From: Thalassia testudinum
Lineage: Eukaryota; Streptophyta; Magnoliopsida; Alismatales; Hydrocharitaceae
Reading direction: 5' to 3'
DNA: 64,000 bases
NCBI GenBank assembly: GCA_037157565.1
Contig: JAZHRO010000003.1
Location: forward strand, 37,833,001 to 37,897,000
Within the stretch, counting starts at the first letter, position 1. Each line of letters begins with the position of its first letter. Of this stretch, positions 10,477-22,094 are shown piece after piece. Under the pieces are notes generated by a model. The model did not search any database. It saw nothing but the letters and a program-made list of their open reading frames with translations, and had not been told where the DNA came from. The translations under genes and the position numbers were made by a program.

Positions 10477-11684
10477 CTAGGACGCGAGGCAATTTTTGTG
10501 TTAGACAGATCTCAAGCTCCGGCCGCCATTGATGGCAACTCGAGGAAGCTCCACGCTTGCTCCAGGCCTCAGGACTGCAAGATTCCAGGTGCTATGAACT
10601 TGGGAAGGTCTTGCGAAGGTAGCTGACCCAGCAAGTGAAGCCAACAGAGCCTGCAATTGAGGGAATTGAAGGCGCGGTCTGCTGTAGGAGCATAAGGGAA
10701 AGCAGTGGGCTTTAGTCCCACATCGGTAAGTCACGACGCGTTCATATCCTTTATATTGTTTTTGTCATATAGGCCGGTTGCCTGCAGTCACACTTGGGGT
10801 GAGGTCCTCACCTTACCAATGTGCCTTGTCCACGAGTTCACTACGCGGATCTGGCGCGATCCGACCTGACCCTGTCCTGAGCACACCTCGCGCACCACCC
10901 TCATGCCGGTGCGCCTGGTCCCAGGTGCGCGATCCGACCCGTTTACCCGGCTCTGGGAGAGCATGCTGAGAGTGGTTTACGCAGAGAGCGAGAGAGATGC
11001 ACGGGTAGAGCGTTAAGTTTTGCTGTGCGTAGTTGTGTGCAGGATGCAGGGACTTAGCCGGTGCAAGCAGAGGAATAAAGAAGGAAGGCGGCTCTGCCAA
11101 GGAAGAAAGGCAAGTCAGAAAAGAAGAAGAAACACCAAGGGGAAACAGAAGAAAGAAGGAAGGAGGCTCTGCAGAGGAGAAAGAAAGGCAAGGAAGAAGA
11201 GAGGCAAGGCAGAGAAGAAGAATAGAACCAAGGAAGGCAGAGAAGAAGAAGCAAGGCCAAGGAGAACAGAACTGAAGAAGAAGAAGACAAGGGGCAGACA
11301 AAGATTCAAGAAGGCAAAGGAAAAGAAAAGAAAGAAGAAAGCCAGACCTTGGTCACAGGATGAAAAGAAATAAAGAAAGAGAAACAGAAGCAGAAAGGGA
11401 AGAGAAGAGATGGAGGTCTATTTTAAGACGTCTGATATTGTATCAGACATCCATTTTTGTTCCCTTTGAGCAATTTCTTTTTATATCACTCTCATTGAAC
11501 TAGTCATTTATTCTCATTTAAAAAGTTGTGTTCTCAAGTTTTGGAAGTACATAGATTGCTCTCTATGTTCGACCTCGGATACTTTGATTTTCGAGTTATA
11601 AATCTTTATTTGTTTTTGCGGAAAGTTCGTCTATATTACAATGCAATAATTGTTAAAACATGATCTAGCCACATCAACAAAGGA

Positions 11685-11824
11685 GAATTGAGTTCTGATG
11701 AATCAGAGGAGATGTCTATGTGGTGGGGTTGCTGCACAAACACGGACGTCGAGGCCTGGCCTCGGCAGGAGTGAATCACTAAAGGAGTTCTTAAGGATGG
11801 TCTTAAGGACCTCCTACCAAACAT
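11685..11824 (-). pseudogene. gag: Ath-2 gag N-terminal stub
   Basis: A minus-strand frame starts at ATG 11824-11822 with MFGRRSLRPSLRTP and runs to the Ath-1 LTR edge, where it is cut by that insertion. The start resembles the MFGRRS start of the NA-5 frame (37330), which is the evidence for calling it Gag; no capsid motif is visible in the 46 codons left. The rest would lie left of the window beyond Ath-1. Confidence 0.5.
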
Positions 11825-12159
11825 GCATCGATGGTTTGGACGAGAGTAGAATGTGCTAGACCTAATTAAGTCACCCAAAAATTTGGATGACTATAGAGGT
11901 TCGAGGCGGATGATACACCTTAGTCAGAAAGCCGTCCACCTGAGAAATACCTGGGCAGCCAGAGAGGGAGAGTCTCGCAAAGACCCCTACATGGTAGAGC
12001 ATCCCCAAAAGTTATAGGGTTTCGCCCACCTGACCTCTCTTGTCACTGATGTTCCTGATAGAGCAGAATAGGGACTTTGACCTCTTTAGTCTACCACTTT
12101 TATTTAAGAGCAAAGGTGCTTAAGATTCCACTTGAACTTTAGATGTATTGAGTTCAAAA
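11825..12159 (-). other. Ath-2 5' leader, part 2
   Basis: Untranslated sequence between the Ath-2 gag start and the solo LTR at 12165. I recognise no gene or repeat in it. By position it continues the leader at 14529-15129. Confidence 0.5.
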
Positions 12160-12164
12160 GTGAC

Positions 12165-14528
12165 TGTATGGTCGAGCCCGGATAGGTTGTTAATATGATG
12201 ATTTTATTGTTGAAATGTGCGTAGTGGTTAACTTAAATCGGCCCTAACCATCTCTTTACAAAATTTTTGACCTGGCCTACTTGATTTTATCTTGTCACTT
12301 TTAGGCCCAGGGTCGAACTCAGGGAAGTGGGGTACAAGTCGAGTTTCTACGCCTTTCCTACAATGAGTCTCTTCCGTTCGTTTATTGTGTTTTTGGTGTT
12401 TTTCTTATTTAGATTTTTTTCTGGTAATCTTTGTCCTTGAGGCACACCCTTAAAATTGGGTTCTTGGCTTTGAGCCAAAACAGAGTTCCGAAATGAGTCT
12501 TGCTATTCACATGACGGGGTACCTGCAAGTCAAAGATTATCTTTTCTCTTTTATATATATTTTTCTATCTTTTTACTAACAGGAAAGCGAAATAGAAATA
12601 AAATAAATACAATATATATATATGTATATATTATGGATATAATGGGGTGGCGGTGGAGGCGGAGATGGAGTGTAGCACGGTGTCGAGTCAGTCGTCGTCT
12701 AGAGAGACGCAACCAACAGGACTAGGTGCCGCGTGGAGTGTGGGATGGATGGTGGAAGATGTATGTAACCACACTTTTTGTACGCGTGTATCGGGGAATA
12801 TCAGCAACTAGTGCAGATATTCCCACGTACAGCGTATGGTAAATAATGTGAAAATATATATATATGTATATATGTAAATATATCCATATGTATATATGTA
12901 TATATAGTTACAAATGTATAGGTATATATATATATGTAGATATATATATATATCTGTATATATATAAGTGTATATGTATATATATATATATGTGTATGTA
13001 TATATATAACTAAGTATATAGTAATATCTGTATATATAGATATATGTAGCTAGGTATATATATATAATAATGTATGTATATAGGTATATGTATCTAGATA
13101 TGTATATATATATATATATAAGTATATATATATAAGTATATAGATATATATATATATATATATATGTATATAGGTATGCTAATACTACTATATATATAGA
13201 TGTAAGTATATATATATATATATGTATATGCATAGTAGTATATGTATATACGTATATATATATATATGTATGTATACTAATACATAAGTATTTAGGTACT
13301 ACTATATTTATAGATATAAGTATATATATATGTATATATATATCACTATATATAAGTATACGCATATACGTATATGTTTATAATAGAGTATAGGTGTGTG
13401 TGTGTGTGTGTGTGTGGAAGTGTTAGTGTAGGTGTGTGTGTGCATCGGTGTAGAGAGAGTGCTGTGAGTGTTGTGAGAGAGAGAGAGAGCTGGAGAGGAG
13501 AGGCTGCGGGTTAAGTCATCTGCACGTGAAGGCCGTCGTTTGATGGCTTCCATGTGCGGGCGCGTATTCGCGCAGAGGAGAGCGCTTGTGCCGACCGGTT
13601 GCGAGCGTGGAGATCTCGCGACAGAGCACGCGGGGCTAAAGGGCGAGGGCGCCTGTAGCTTGCGTGGAAGCTTGCAGGTGCCGCAGGGGGGCGGGGAGGC
13701 GCTTGGCCGGTTGTAGGTGACAGTGCGTGCGACAGAGCGAAGAAAGCGAAGGCGGAGAGGGCCTGCAGGCGCACGCGGAGGGCTGGGGCGCCTGCAGGCG
13801 TGCGCGGAAGGAGCTGCTGCTGCTGCTGCCACTGCTGCAGCTTCCTTGCCGCTGCTGCTGCTTCAAGCTTCAGACCTTGAAGCTGCTCCAATGGCGGGAA
13901 GGTGCGAGAACGCAAAAAAAACAAAAATAGACCCACCACACCCACAGGCTCTTTGAAGAGCTGGGCGGTGGTGGTCTCACTGTGGTGGTGTGCACCACAG
14001 TGAGGGCTCCTGTTCGCCGGGTATCTCCTTGGAGGAGGACCGGCGTATGGAGGGGAATGGAGGAGAAGGTGGTGGCCTAGAGAAGAGAAGGTGTGCTACT
14101 GCGTTTCTTTCTGGTTGCTGGGACCAGGCTCCCCTCCAAAGGCAGGAGCTGTGGTCTTTAAATAGAAGAGGAAGGCATGGCCTTGCATGGCTCATGCGGT
14201 TGCAGGGAATGGTTGGAATGGCTTGGCAGGGAATGGCAAGTTGCAGGGAAGGGCTACTGCAGCATGGCGAGAGGAGAAGATGCATGCAACCGTAGGGAAA
14301 ATTAAAAATCAAGTGGAAATAAAAATATAGGTGTTGGATTTTTACAAAGAGGCACTTGAGGAAAAAAGGTAAAATGCAAGGCCACTTATTTCATTCTTCT
14401 CTCCTCTCAATTAGATGCATGTATACATGTATTTTTACAAATGCAACTACGGAATCTTAATATGCATAGGTAATGCTAGGAAATAGCACAAGAAGGCATT
14501 ATTGCAGGCGTATTTTGCGATGCAATCA
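12165..14528 (-). mobile_element. Solo LTR of the NA-5 family inside the Ath-2 leader
   Basis: It starts TGTATGGTCGAGCCC and ends GATGCAATCA, is 2364 bp long, and is flanked by the perfect TSD GTGAC (12160-12164 and 14529-14533). It aligns end to end with the NA-5 LTRs at 32306-34770 and 38740-41218, including U5 motif (12311-12330), AT microsatellite (about 12840-13390), GA/GT runs, CTG-rich part and the AAGCTTCAGACCTTGAAGC palindrome. It is more diverged from the two NA-5 LTRs than they are from each other. ORFs on both strands are compositional. Confidence 0.88.
12840..13495. repeat. AT-rich microsatellite with GT and GA runs in an LTR
   Basis: Imperfect TATA/GTATAT repeats cover about 550 bp, then (TG)n near 13400 and (GA)n near 13475. 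The same arrangement sits at the same place in both NA-5 LTRs (about 32990-33690 and 39425-40110), so it belongs to the LTR family. The low-complexity ORF 12808-13365 is not a gene. Confidence 0.9.
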
Positions 14529-14533
14529 GTGAC

Positions 14534-15129
14534 CTAATTTCAAGGTTGGTTGACCCAACAAGGGGGTCAACTTCACCTATTTGTCCTTTGAGAAGTTTTA
14601 GGTCCTTTCTTTTAGGATTCAAGTGAGATTAAGGGCCTGAATTTTAGGGTTTCTCTTGAATATGTCTTTTCAACTAAGGCTTAGGCATACCTCTTTTTGG
14701 ATTGTTGATTCTTGCTTAGAAAGATGTGTCTCTAAAACCCTAAATTGGAATCCTTAATTTGACTCTAATTTTGGTCCAATTTAGTTGCCAAAAATATGGT
14801 ATCTAGGGCTCAATCAAGAAGGTGGTAGCCCTAGTTACCTTAAATGGATGCAAAAATCAGTATTTGTTGTTGAAATCAAAATTAGGCAACTTTGGTGACT
14901 TAGCTAAAGATGGCAAGCAGGTAGCCCTAATTGATTTTATCATGCTTTTTCCTTTTCAAAATGAGGAGCTTAAGAGAAAGGACTAATCAAAGATTACCTG
15001 CCCCGAGTGTGTTTGCTCTATGGCCGTCTTCCTTTGAATCTTCTCCCCTGAAACAATCATAACAAAAGAGATATATCAAGTTAGTACCAAATCAGAAATT
15101 GTGATCAAGATTTCTTAATCGCCTGTTGC
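14534..15129 (-). other. Ath-2 5' leader, part 1
   Basis: Non-coding sequence between the Ath-2 PBS and the solo LTR insertion. No ORF of interest is seen. It belongs to the untranslated leader upstream of gag. Confidence 0.55.
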
Positions 15130-15147
15130 TCCCCGGCAACAGTGCCA
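15130..15147 (-). promoter_or_regulatory. Ath-2 primer-binding site (tRNA-Asp type)
   Basis: On the minus strand this reads TGGCACTGTTGCCGGGGA, 16 of 18 identical to the tRNA-Asp type PBS TGGCGCCGTTGCCGGGGA that is perfect in NA-5. It marks the inner edge of the 5' LTR and fixes the element's orientation. Confidence 0.85.
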
Positions 15148-15150
15148 AAA

Positions 15151-17935
15151 TGTGTTGTCGAAGTGAAATTGATTTTTAATGTAAAGCATTGTAATATAGT
15201 TGAAATCGCTTTGAAAACAAATAGATTTTGTTACTCGAAGTTTTAAGTCCGAGGTCGAACATAGGGAGCAAATTAGGGTTTAGAAATCAAGAGTACAACT
15301 TGAGAAATTGAATATAATATGCAATAGAAACCAGAGTTATAATGCAATAATGTAGACACACAAGATTGAAGAAATCAATGTAAACAAGCACAAAAATTGG
15401 ACGTCTGATTTGTGAATCAGACGTCTTAAACCATGGTTGCTATAGTGCTTTATTTCTTCTCTTTTGTTCTCTGTTCTGAAGCTTCCTTTCTTTCTTCTTC
15501 TCTCTTTCTCTTCATCTGATTTCATGACTTAGTCTTTCTCTGCTTCTTTTCTTCTGCCTTTGATTCCTTTAACTGCTTCTCTTTCTTTTTCTTTCTCTCT
15601 TTCTCTGGCGCCTCCTTCTACTTCTGCCTTCAGTCCTTCTCCTTCTCTTTCTTTAACTTTCTTCTTCAGTTCTTCAGCCTCTCTGACTTCAGCTTCTTCC
15701 TCTTCAGCCTTGCCTTCTCCTTCCTTAACTTTCTTAGGCCTCTGCCTTCGTCCTGTTTGGCTTCTTCTTCTTCTCCTTTCCCAGCAAAAGCAAAACCTAC
15801 CCCTACCCACACGCGCTCTCTTCCCCTCTTTTTCTCTTAGGTTCGCTCTCTCAGAGCCACTTTCTTGGGTAATCGGGTCTGGTACGTGCCCGGGACCAGG
15901 CCCACCAGCATGCAGTGGTGGGCGAGGAGTGCTAGGTCAGGTATACGGGTCACGCCAGGCCCGTAGAGGTCGGGTCATGGACGAGGCAGGTGAGGGTGAG
16001 TGGGACCTCACCCCGTGGTCAGGAGGCGATTAGCCCTATGCAGTTTTGCAACTTATTCAGCTGCGAGCAGTCCAGAGTTTTTGAGGTGGGACTATCTTCC
16101 CACCTCTCTTGTGTGTGCCTGCCACAGGGATGTCTTCTCTTGATTGTAATGACTGCAAAGTCCTTCTACTGGAATTAGAGGCTTGGAGTTGTGCGCGAGG
16201 GTATGATGCAAAACTTGGGACTCTAAACTTGGAGCGGGGGAACCTGAAGCGAGCTCGCAAGTAAGCTTCTTGCAGTCGTCAATGGTAGCGAACCTCCTAT
16301 ACCTATTAACATGCAAATAGCATCGCAGCCACGTCAGAAAGCTCAGGAGGCTTCGCTGAGACACGACGAATGTGTTGTGGGGGTCGGCGTGGCATGGGGC
16401 TACTGAAGTGCGCATGCCTAGGGCACCCTGTGTGTGTGAGAGTGGGTGTGTTCGGGGGGTGTTTTGGGGGTGTGGCGTTGTGAGTGAAGTGAGGGCTTAT
16501 GTTCAATGAAGTGTTGCGGAGCTTATGGGGTAGCTGGTGAGGTGGATGGAGGTGTGGAATGATGGGGATGCCTCGTCGAAGGTCTGGCCGAAGTTGGAAG
16601 AGGTGATGGTGATTGCATGCATTGAGGGGTGTTTTCAAGAAATAAAGAGGGGAAAAATGAGTAGAAGGGAAAAGGGACTTATCTGGGCGTAAGGAGACGA
16701 AGTGGGAAGCAGAGATGGCGGCCGGCTTGTATTGCCTTCGCTGGAGACAAAGTGCTCAGTGGGGGGAGGACGGCGACGATGAAGGGGTTGTAGAGGCATC
16801 GGCGGGTGCGGTGCAATGCGGACGAATAGAAGGAAGAGAACCCTACCACTTGTATTGTGGCTGGGAGACGAGGGAGAGAGAGGGAGATCATCGAAGCTTG
16901 CTGAGCCACTAGCCGGAGGTGGAAGGGACGAATTTGAGGGATTATCCGGCCAATTTCAAGCTTAGGAGATGCAGGGTGACTTGGGTCTACTTATATAGGC
17001 TCTGGAGGATGGATTTGTGCTTGGAAGCCAAGCTTCCAAGCACGGCAAGCTCGTCGGAGATGGAAATTTGGAGGAGACCCGAATCTCTCATTCATTCGCA
17101 TGAGAGATTGGGTACCAAATAGAGCCTCAAATTGTGTTCATACTAGAGGAGATTTCTTAGAGAATCTCCCTTTCAATTTTGAAGGGGATTATCTGAGAAA
17201 TCAGACAGATCTTGCCCTTGAAATCTCGCCAGACTAGGATTCCCTCCGCTATAATGGTGGAGGGACCTAATTGCAAAGAATGAAGACCAAGGTAGGGGGT
17301 TTCTGGAGAGGTTTTCAAATGATAGGGGTAGAAATGTAATTGGGTTGGACCTGTTTGCAAAGTAAGTCAAGATGAATTCCCCTTAGGTCCAAATTTTTCT
17401 ACAAACCTAATTTAGACCTAAGGAATCCAATGGTGAAGTTGGATTTTGGATTTGATGACATTTGACTGGGCAATTTACTTAACAACCCAATTTAGGGCAA
17501 ATATTTGGCTGAGACCTTAATTTTTGTCAAAATAGGTTCTATGGGCTAGATTGAAGGTTATAAACACTAGAGAATATTTTTCCATGATTTTTAGAGGATT
17601 TAGGTGAATTTTATTTTGACCAAAGCCTTGTTAAATCAAGTGGGCCTATTTTAAAGTTACAAGAAGTCATTTAATTCTTAGAATTCACATGAACCCTTTT
17701 ATGTTTGAACCATCCCACTTTTTATCTTATTAAGATCATTTGACCTATGTTTAGCTCATGAGAAAACCCGTTGCTATACTGCAATGGTAAAATTGCAGTT
17801 TTACACCTTATTTCTTGCTTTTCTTTCAGAATGGTTATTCATGGAATTAGGACCTCCAGTTGGTTATGTAGGGGCTTTTGTTCTCTTCTTTCGGTCAAAA
17901 TGAGCTAGTTAGGGCTCATGATGGTGTTCCCATCA
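15151..17935 (-). repeat. Ath-2 5' LTR
   Basis: About 2.78 kb, same family as the Ath-1 LTR but on the minus strand. In window coordinates it begins TGTGTTGTCG (or TGTTGTCG at 15153) beside the PBS and ends TTCCCATCA. The minus-strand 5' end forms TGATGGGAACACCATCATGAG. It holds the U5 motif (15253-15269), a GACGTC-armed hairpin with 11-bp arms (15400-15425) and a TATA box CTATATAAG at 16991-17000. The right-hand TSD should be TGAGT (17936-17940); the other copy is outside the window. ORFs such as 15560-16033 are CT-rich artefacts. Confidence 0.85.
16991..17000 (-). promoter_or_regulatory. TATA box of the Ath-2 5' LTR
   Basis: Minus strand GCCTATATAA, about 0.94 kb from the LTR 5' end, the same position as in the other LTRs of this family. 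Confidence 0.6.
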
Positions 17936-18210
17936 TGAGTGGAGGTGGCAAACAAACAACCAAATATATCCTAGGGTTTGTAAAAGGCACCTAAGTTGAT
18001 TTGGGATTGAGTTATTACGTTATGGAATAAAAACTAAGGTGGGGGTGGTGTGGGGGACACTTACAAAACACTCTACCCGCACTTTACTCTGGTCTACCAC
18101 ACTTGGATCTCCATGCTATCGTACCTGCAAGACATTAGATTAGAGATAAGCAGGGTTAGTGTTATGTAAATGCAAAGAATCTCAGTAAACAATAAAGTAT
18201 ATTCCGTTGC
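17936..18210 (-). other. Ath-3 5' leader fragment
   Basis: Short untranslated sequence between the Ath-3 PBS and the Ath-2 insertion. No gene is seen. The rest of Ath-3 should lie beyond the left window edge. Confidence 0.5.
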
Positions 18211-18229
18211 CTTCCCAGCAACGGTGCTA
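18211..18229 (-). promoter_or_regulatory. Ath-3 primer-binding site (diverged tRNA-Asp type)
   Basis: Minus strand TAGCACCGTTGCTGGGAAG, a diverged form of TGGCGCCGTTGCCGGGGA, sitting 3 bp inside the LTR that starts at 18233. Confidence 0.7.
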
Positions 18230-18232
18230 AAA

Positions 18233-19723
18233 TGATCACATAGGTTTTGCAAGTTTGAAATCGGGACTACAAGTAACCCGTCGTCGTAGTTGCAAAACTC
18301 ATGGTCAAATAAAATTTATACCAAAACTCGAAAAGTGAGCCCTAAGTCGAACACGAGGGGGAAAATGTTTGGTTTTATGAAATCTGCGTTTCTAATTTTT
18401 TTGGAATTTTTTAGGAAGCAAGAGATCAGATCGACTAGTTCTAGCTAATCTACTTGCAATATAAAAGAGAGAGAGAAAGAGAGAGAGAGAAGCAATCATC
18501 TATTTATCTCATGAATGTTTTCTACAATTATGAAAGTACCAAAACTACACTATGAAGTGAAAAAGATAGAAAGAAGTGAGAGAAATCCCTCTCGACAGTT
18601 GCTCGAAGGATGACTTGCTCTAACATTGCCTGGAGGAAAGTGGTGAGGAGCAGGACGAGGGAGGAGAGAGGATGGGGTAGGGTCGCATCGCGACGAGGAT
18701 CTTATTCCCAAAGGGTGGTGAGAGGACAGGCATGGGATGATCCACGAATGGGGATGAGTGGAGGAAAAACTATTTGATTTTCTACTCTAGAGGAGCATCC
18801 TAGGCTTGGGACAAGCTCTCTCTAGAGCCTTGGAGGTGGTGACAGGAAAAAAGGAAGAGATGGTTTGGAATGGTGGTGGGTAGGTCCTTTTATAGTGGAG
18901 GAGGAAGAACAAATTCGCATCTGGGTCGTTACTAACGTCCATAAACATCACTGCGACTGTCGTCGAAGATCCGCCCTTCAAATCCTCCTGCTAGCACACG
19001 CAGACCATTAGTGATAGCTGCAAGCATCACTAAAGGCATGCATCGCTGAAGATCTGCTCCGTTGGTGCGCACATCACACGCAGCGCACTTCACATGCCCA
19101 TGCTCCTTGCACCTTGCATGCGCGTACGTTGGCTTGCGCTACGCTGCACGCGGCTGCGCTGTGCGCGTTGCACTACTGCGGCTATGGCTATGCGTGGTGC
19201 ATTGTGTGTGGCTGCGGCTGTGCGCATGCGCTACGCGTGGCTATGGTCGTGCGCATGTACTGCTGCTGGCTACGTTGGGCGGCCTAGATGGCACCACATG
19301 GCACCATCTTGGCCATCCATTCTTCTTTCTTTTGTATAAGGTGCCACGATGCTCAGATCGAGATGATTCCCACGCTGTTGGACTACAATCGTTGCTCCAT
19401 ATCCATCTGTATGGTTAGATTTTCCATTCGAAACTTGTATGGATGTCACATTGCCCTTCTGGCTGTTGATCTTCCTTGGACTTTGTACAATGCTACGATT
19501 CTCCGATCTAGATGATTTCAGAGGCGTTAGACTCCGATTGTTGTCTTAATTAGATCCGTACGGTCCGATCATCCATCTAAGGCCCTGAAATGAGTCTTCT
19601 TCTCTCCTCACCATAAAAAGGACCTAGTTAACCTAAAATATATACAACTACTCTAAATGCACAATGATGCATGTTATGTAATATTTATATCATGAAATGC
19701 AAATCTAAGCCTAGGAACATGCA
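18233..19723 (-). repeat. Ath-3 5' LTR
   Basis: It starts TGATCACATAGG next to the PBS. The outer edge is placed at GGAACATGCA (19723), where ORF-X sequence begins; this edge is an estimate. It has a U5 motif at 18346-18360 and a TATA box TATAAAAGG on the minus strand at about 18886-18894. The distal part (CATCCATCTAAGGCC near 19575) resembles the LTRs at 20393 and 49211, suggesting related families. The GC-rich ORFs at 19062-19515 have no family support. Confidence 0.7.
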
Positions 19724-20392
19724 TGAATAGGCATTGTAACCTAAATAGTTGTCTATATCATCATCCCTGAAGGTCGATATTGAATCCACAAAAATCTTAG
19801 GAGTTGCCTTCGCATTTTCCAATATTTTATCCTGAGGAGGGATATCATTAATAGGAGCACTGAGGAAACCTAAGTTGATTAAATATGTGACATCTTCATG
19901 GGCTAATTCTTCAAATAAGACATAATCACCCTTAGTATCACTCCAAATCCTGAATGTAGGTTCTTTACATAATTCATCCTCCTCAACAAGTAACAAATCA
20001 TCTACCTGAGGTGTAAATTGTTCCACCATGTTATCAGATACCCTAGGGCTCTATATCAGGGTAATGGGTTTACACTTGCATCGTCAAACTCCTCAGATTG
20101 GTGAAATGCAAGGCCAGATTCTCCAAGGGTGGGTTTAAGTTCCATTAGTTGATCATTATCAGAAGGGAGGGTAGGATTAACAACTTGACTTCGACACGCT
20201 TCATAAAATGTCACAAAAATACCATCGTTTGGGTCGAGGTCTTCCAATGGTACCATCATTCCCTTCTTTTGACTCCAATATAGCTCATGTGTGTACTTAA
20301 CCTCAATGTCATCCTTGAGTTTCCACCTTTCTACATCCAATGCATAGTTACTTCCATTCATATCCTCTTCCCACTTAAGGTGTGGACATCTC
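19724..20392 (-). pseudogene. ORF-X, C-terminal parts (unknown protein, broken)
   Basis: The minus strand encodes acidic protein in two frames: 20361-20056 (MNGSNYALDVERWKLKDD..., 101 codons, ends TGA) and 20029-19730 (MVEQFTPQVDDLLLVEEDE..., 100 codons before the Ath-3 LTR). The open frame extends back to 20392, the Ath-4 edge. Joining 20388 to 47309 across Ath-4, with one TSD copy, keeps the frame of the N-terminal part at 47304-47658. I recognise no domain. Composition is acidic with many Trp and Tyr, no membrane segment. It may be a coding part of an older element or of a host gene; I cannot tell which. Confidence 0.5.
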
Positions 20393-22060
20393 TGTTCGAG
20401 GCGTAGATCGCGTAAAAGATGAATACGTCATTGTTGCGGGAAATATGTCTCGATAAATAAAATTAACGGAACTTGGAGTCCCGGTCGATCATAGGGAGGC
20501 AGAAAAATTCTTTTGATTTTATTCACTTATTCTAAAATCTAATTACTAAATAGCATAGACAATAAATCGCAATATATATATCAAGCAGAGAGTCAGAACA
20601 TGGATTGCATACATGCAATTATAGCTAGAACAAATTCTAACTATAGCATAAACAAAACTATCTATATAGTAGAATAAGGGCACCACAGGTGGTCCGTGGT
20701 GGCCTTCTGGGAAGGTTGAGGAGAGCAAGAACGATCTGCCAAGGTGGCTTAATGGATACTTCAGACAGAGATGCAGAGACGGAGACAGGAAGCAGAGGGC
20801 AGAGGAGTAGTAGAAGGAGGAAGGAGGAGATGCCTATTTGATTACTTGAATGCCTTTGAAAAAGGACCCTTAGGCCTCTCTTATAGTTTCTTGGTGGGAC
20901 AAATAGGGCAATGTAGCCCCTAATTTTGTGCAAGAAACTTCGATTAATCAGATCCGCTGATCGGGAGATCAACGAACCATATTAAGCCTCAAAAAGCCTT
21001 CAAAATCCTTCTCTATGCTCAGATGTTCTCTGGTGTCGCCACGAGGCGCAACATGCACCCTCAGATTGAAATCGTGTAGCTGTGCGCATTCCGCACTCGT
21101 TGCTTCTTTCGCCCACACCGCAAGGCCTCAAATTGCGCTTGATTTTTCAGCCGTCCGATCTCGTGATTGAATGGATTAAAGAGTCGCCTCACCGCACTTT
21201 GAATCATAATGCCCATGTCTCTCCACGCATCATCACGGGCGTATCCAATCGACGCTCCCACGTCCGCCACGTGTTCGCGTTTCCATCGCTCGATATTGAT
21301 CAGATGGTCGAATTTAATCGGCGCTAGGCCATTTCCCACATTGTAACTTGAACCCGCGTCGTGTGGGGTCTATTTTGTGTGTTCCCCATTGCGCTACGCA
21401 CATGCATGGGTGCGGTTACCATTTTTCATTCGGCTGCCCTGAACCATTGGATGGAGATCCAACTGCTGAGGATCTTCCTCTCTTGTTGAAGTCTATGGAG
21501 AGGGCGACGTAGCACCTCTGTGGCCATTGGATGTTGAAGTCCACATCGCACGATAAGAGGCCTTCGTAAGTTGGGGGCGTGGCAAGGGGTGGCTGTGTTG
21601 GTGCCACGTGGCACCATCGTGACCGTCCATTCTTCTTCTCTTTATATCTGATGACGTAGGCCTCCAATTAAGTTGATTTCTACACCGTTGGACTACAAAC
21701 GTCTATCCAGATGCATCCATCTAGTTGGATATGTGATCTGAGGTCCGGATCTTCTTCAATTTGCCCCTTTGCTCTTCCTCTTTTGTGGACTCCCTAGGTG
21801 CTACGGGTGTTTCATTGATGAGATCTTAGATGCATTGGACTCCCGTCGTTATTCCGAATAGATCCATAAGGTTGGATTGGTCATCTACAGCCCTGGATTA
21901 CCTGCAATCATTCATACCTCTCAAATAACATAGTTTAATACATAAAACACATATATCAACCACGAAGCAAAATATGATGTGTATGCATGTAGAATGTTCA
22001 TGTTAAGCTAAGTTCTAGCTTAATTCAGGCAAGTTAGGACCTATGATTACTGTGCAATCA
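20393..22060 (-). repeat. Ath-4 3' LTR
   Basis: 1668 bp, from TGTTCGAGGCGTAGATCG to TGTGCAATCA, paired with the copy at 45630-47303. The PPT touches its inner edge at 22061. U5 motif at 20483-20500; TATA-like CTATAAGAG on the minus strand near 20880. Inner ORFs are shared with the other LTR and show no protein family. Confidence 0.88.
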
Positions 22061-22094
22061 TACCCCCATGTCTAAATCATGCTAGTCCCTAGCA
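22061..22094 (-). promoter_or_regulatory. Ath-4 polypurine tract and pre-PPT hairpin
   Basis: Minus strand: hairpin TGCTA-GGGAC-TAGCA (22094-22080), then CATGGGGGTA ending at 22061 beside the LTR. Same design as in Ath-1 and NA-5. Confidence 0.8.

Larger units (their letters stand above)
6166..11679 (+). repeat. Ath-1 3' LTR, split by a solo LTR of the same family
   Basis: The LTR starts TGATGAGAGCCT directly after the PPT and ends CATCAACA at 11679. It is made of 6166-7768 and 10482-11679, about 2.8 kb net. The intervening 7769-10476 is a second copy of the same LTR. Features are a 5' palindromic end, a TATA box at 7098-7108, a GACGTC-armed hairpin at 11427-11451 and the U5 motif at 11558-11574. 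The expected TSD on the right is AAGGA (11680-11684); the left side lies outside the window. GC-rich and purine-rich ORFs inside (for example 11020-11373) have no family support. Confidence 0.85.

Noticed and set aside
12808..13365. 185-codon Tyr/Ile-rich ORF
   Set aside because: It is a translation of an AT microsatellite.
15560..16033. 157-codon plus ORF rich in Ser and Leu
   Set aside because: CT-rich low-complexity part of the Ath-2 LTR; the related LTRs show purine-rich mirror ORFs at 9909-10220 and 11020-11373.
19062..19515. Three overlapping plus-strand ORFs rich in Cys, Arg and Ala
   Set aside because: They lie in the GC-rich middle of the Ath-3 LTR and similar ORFs occur in unrelated LTRs. 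No domain.
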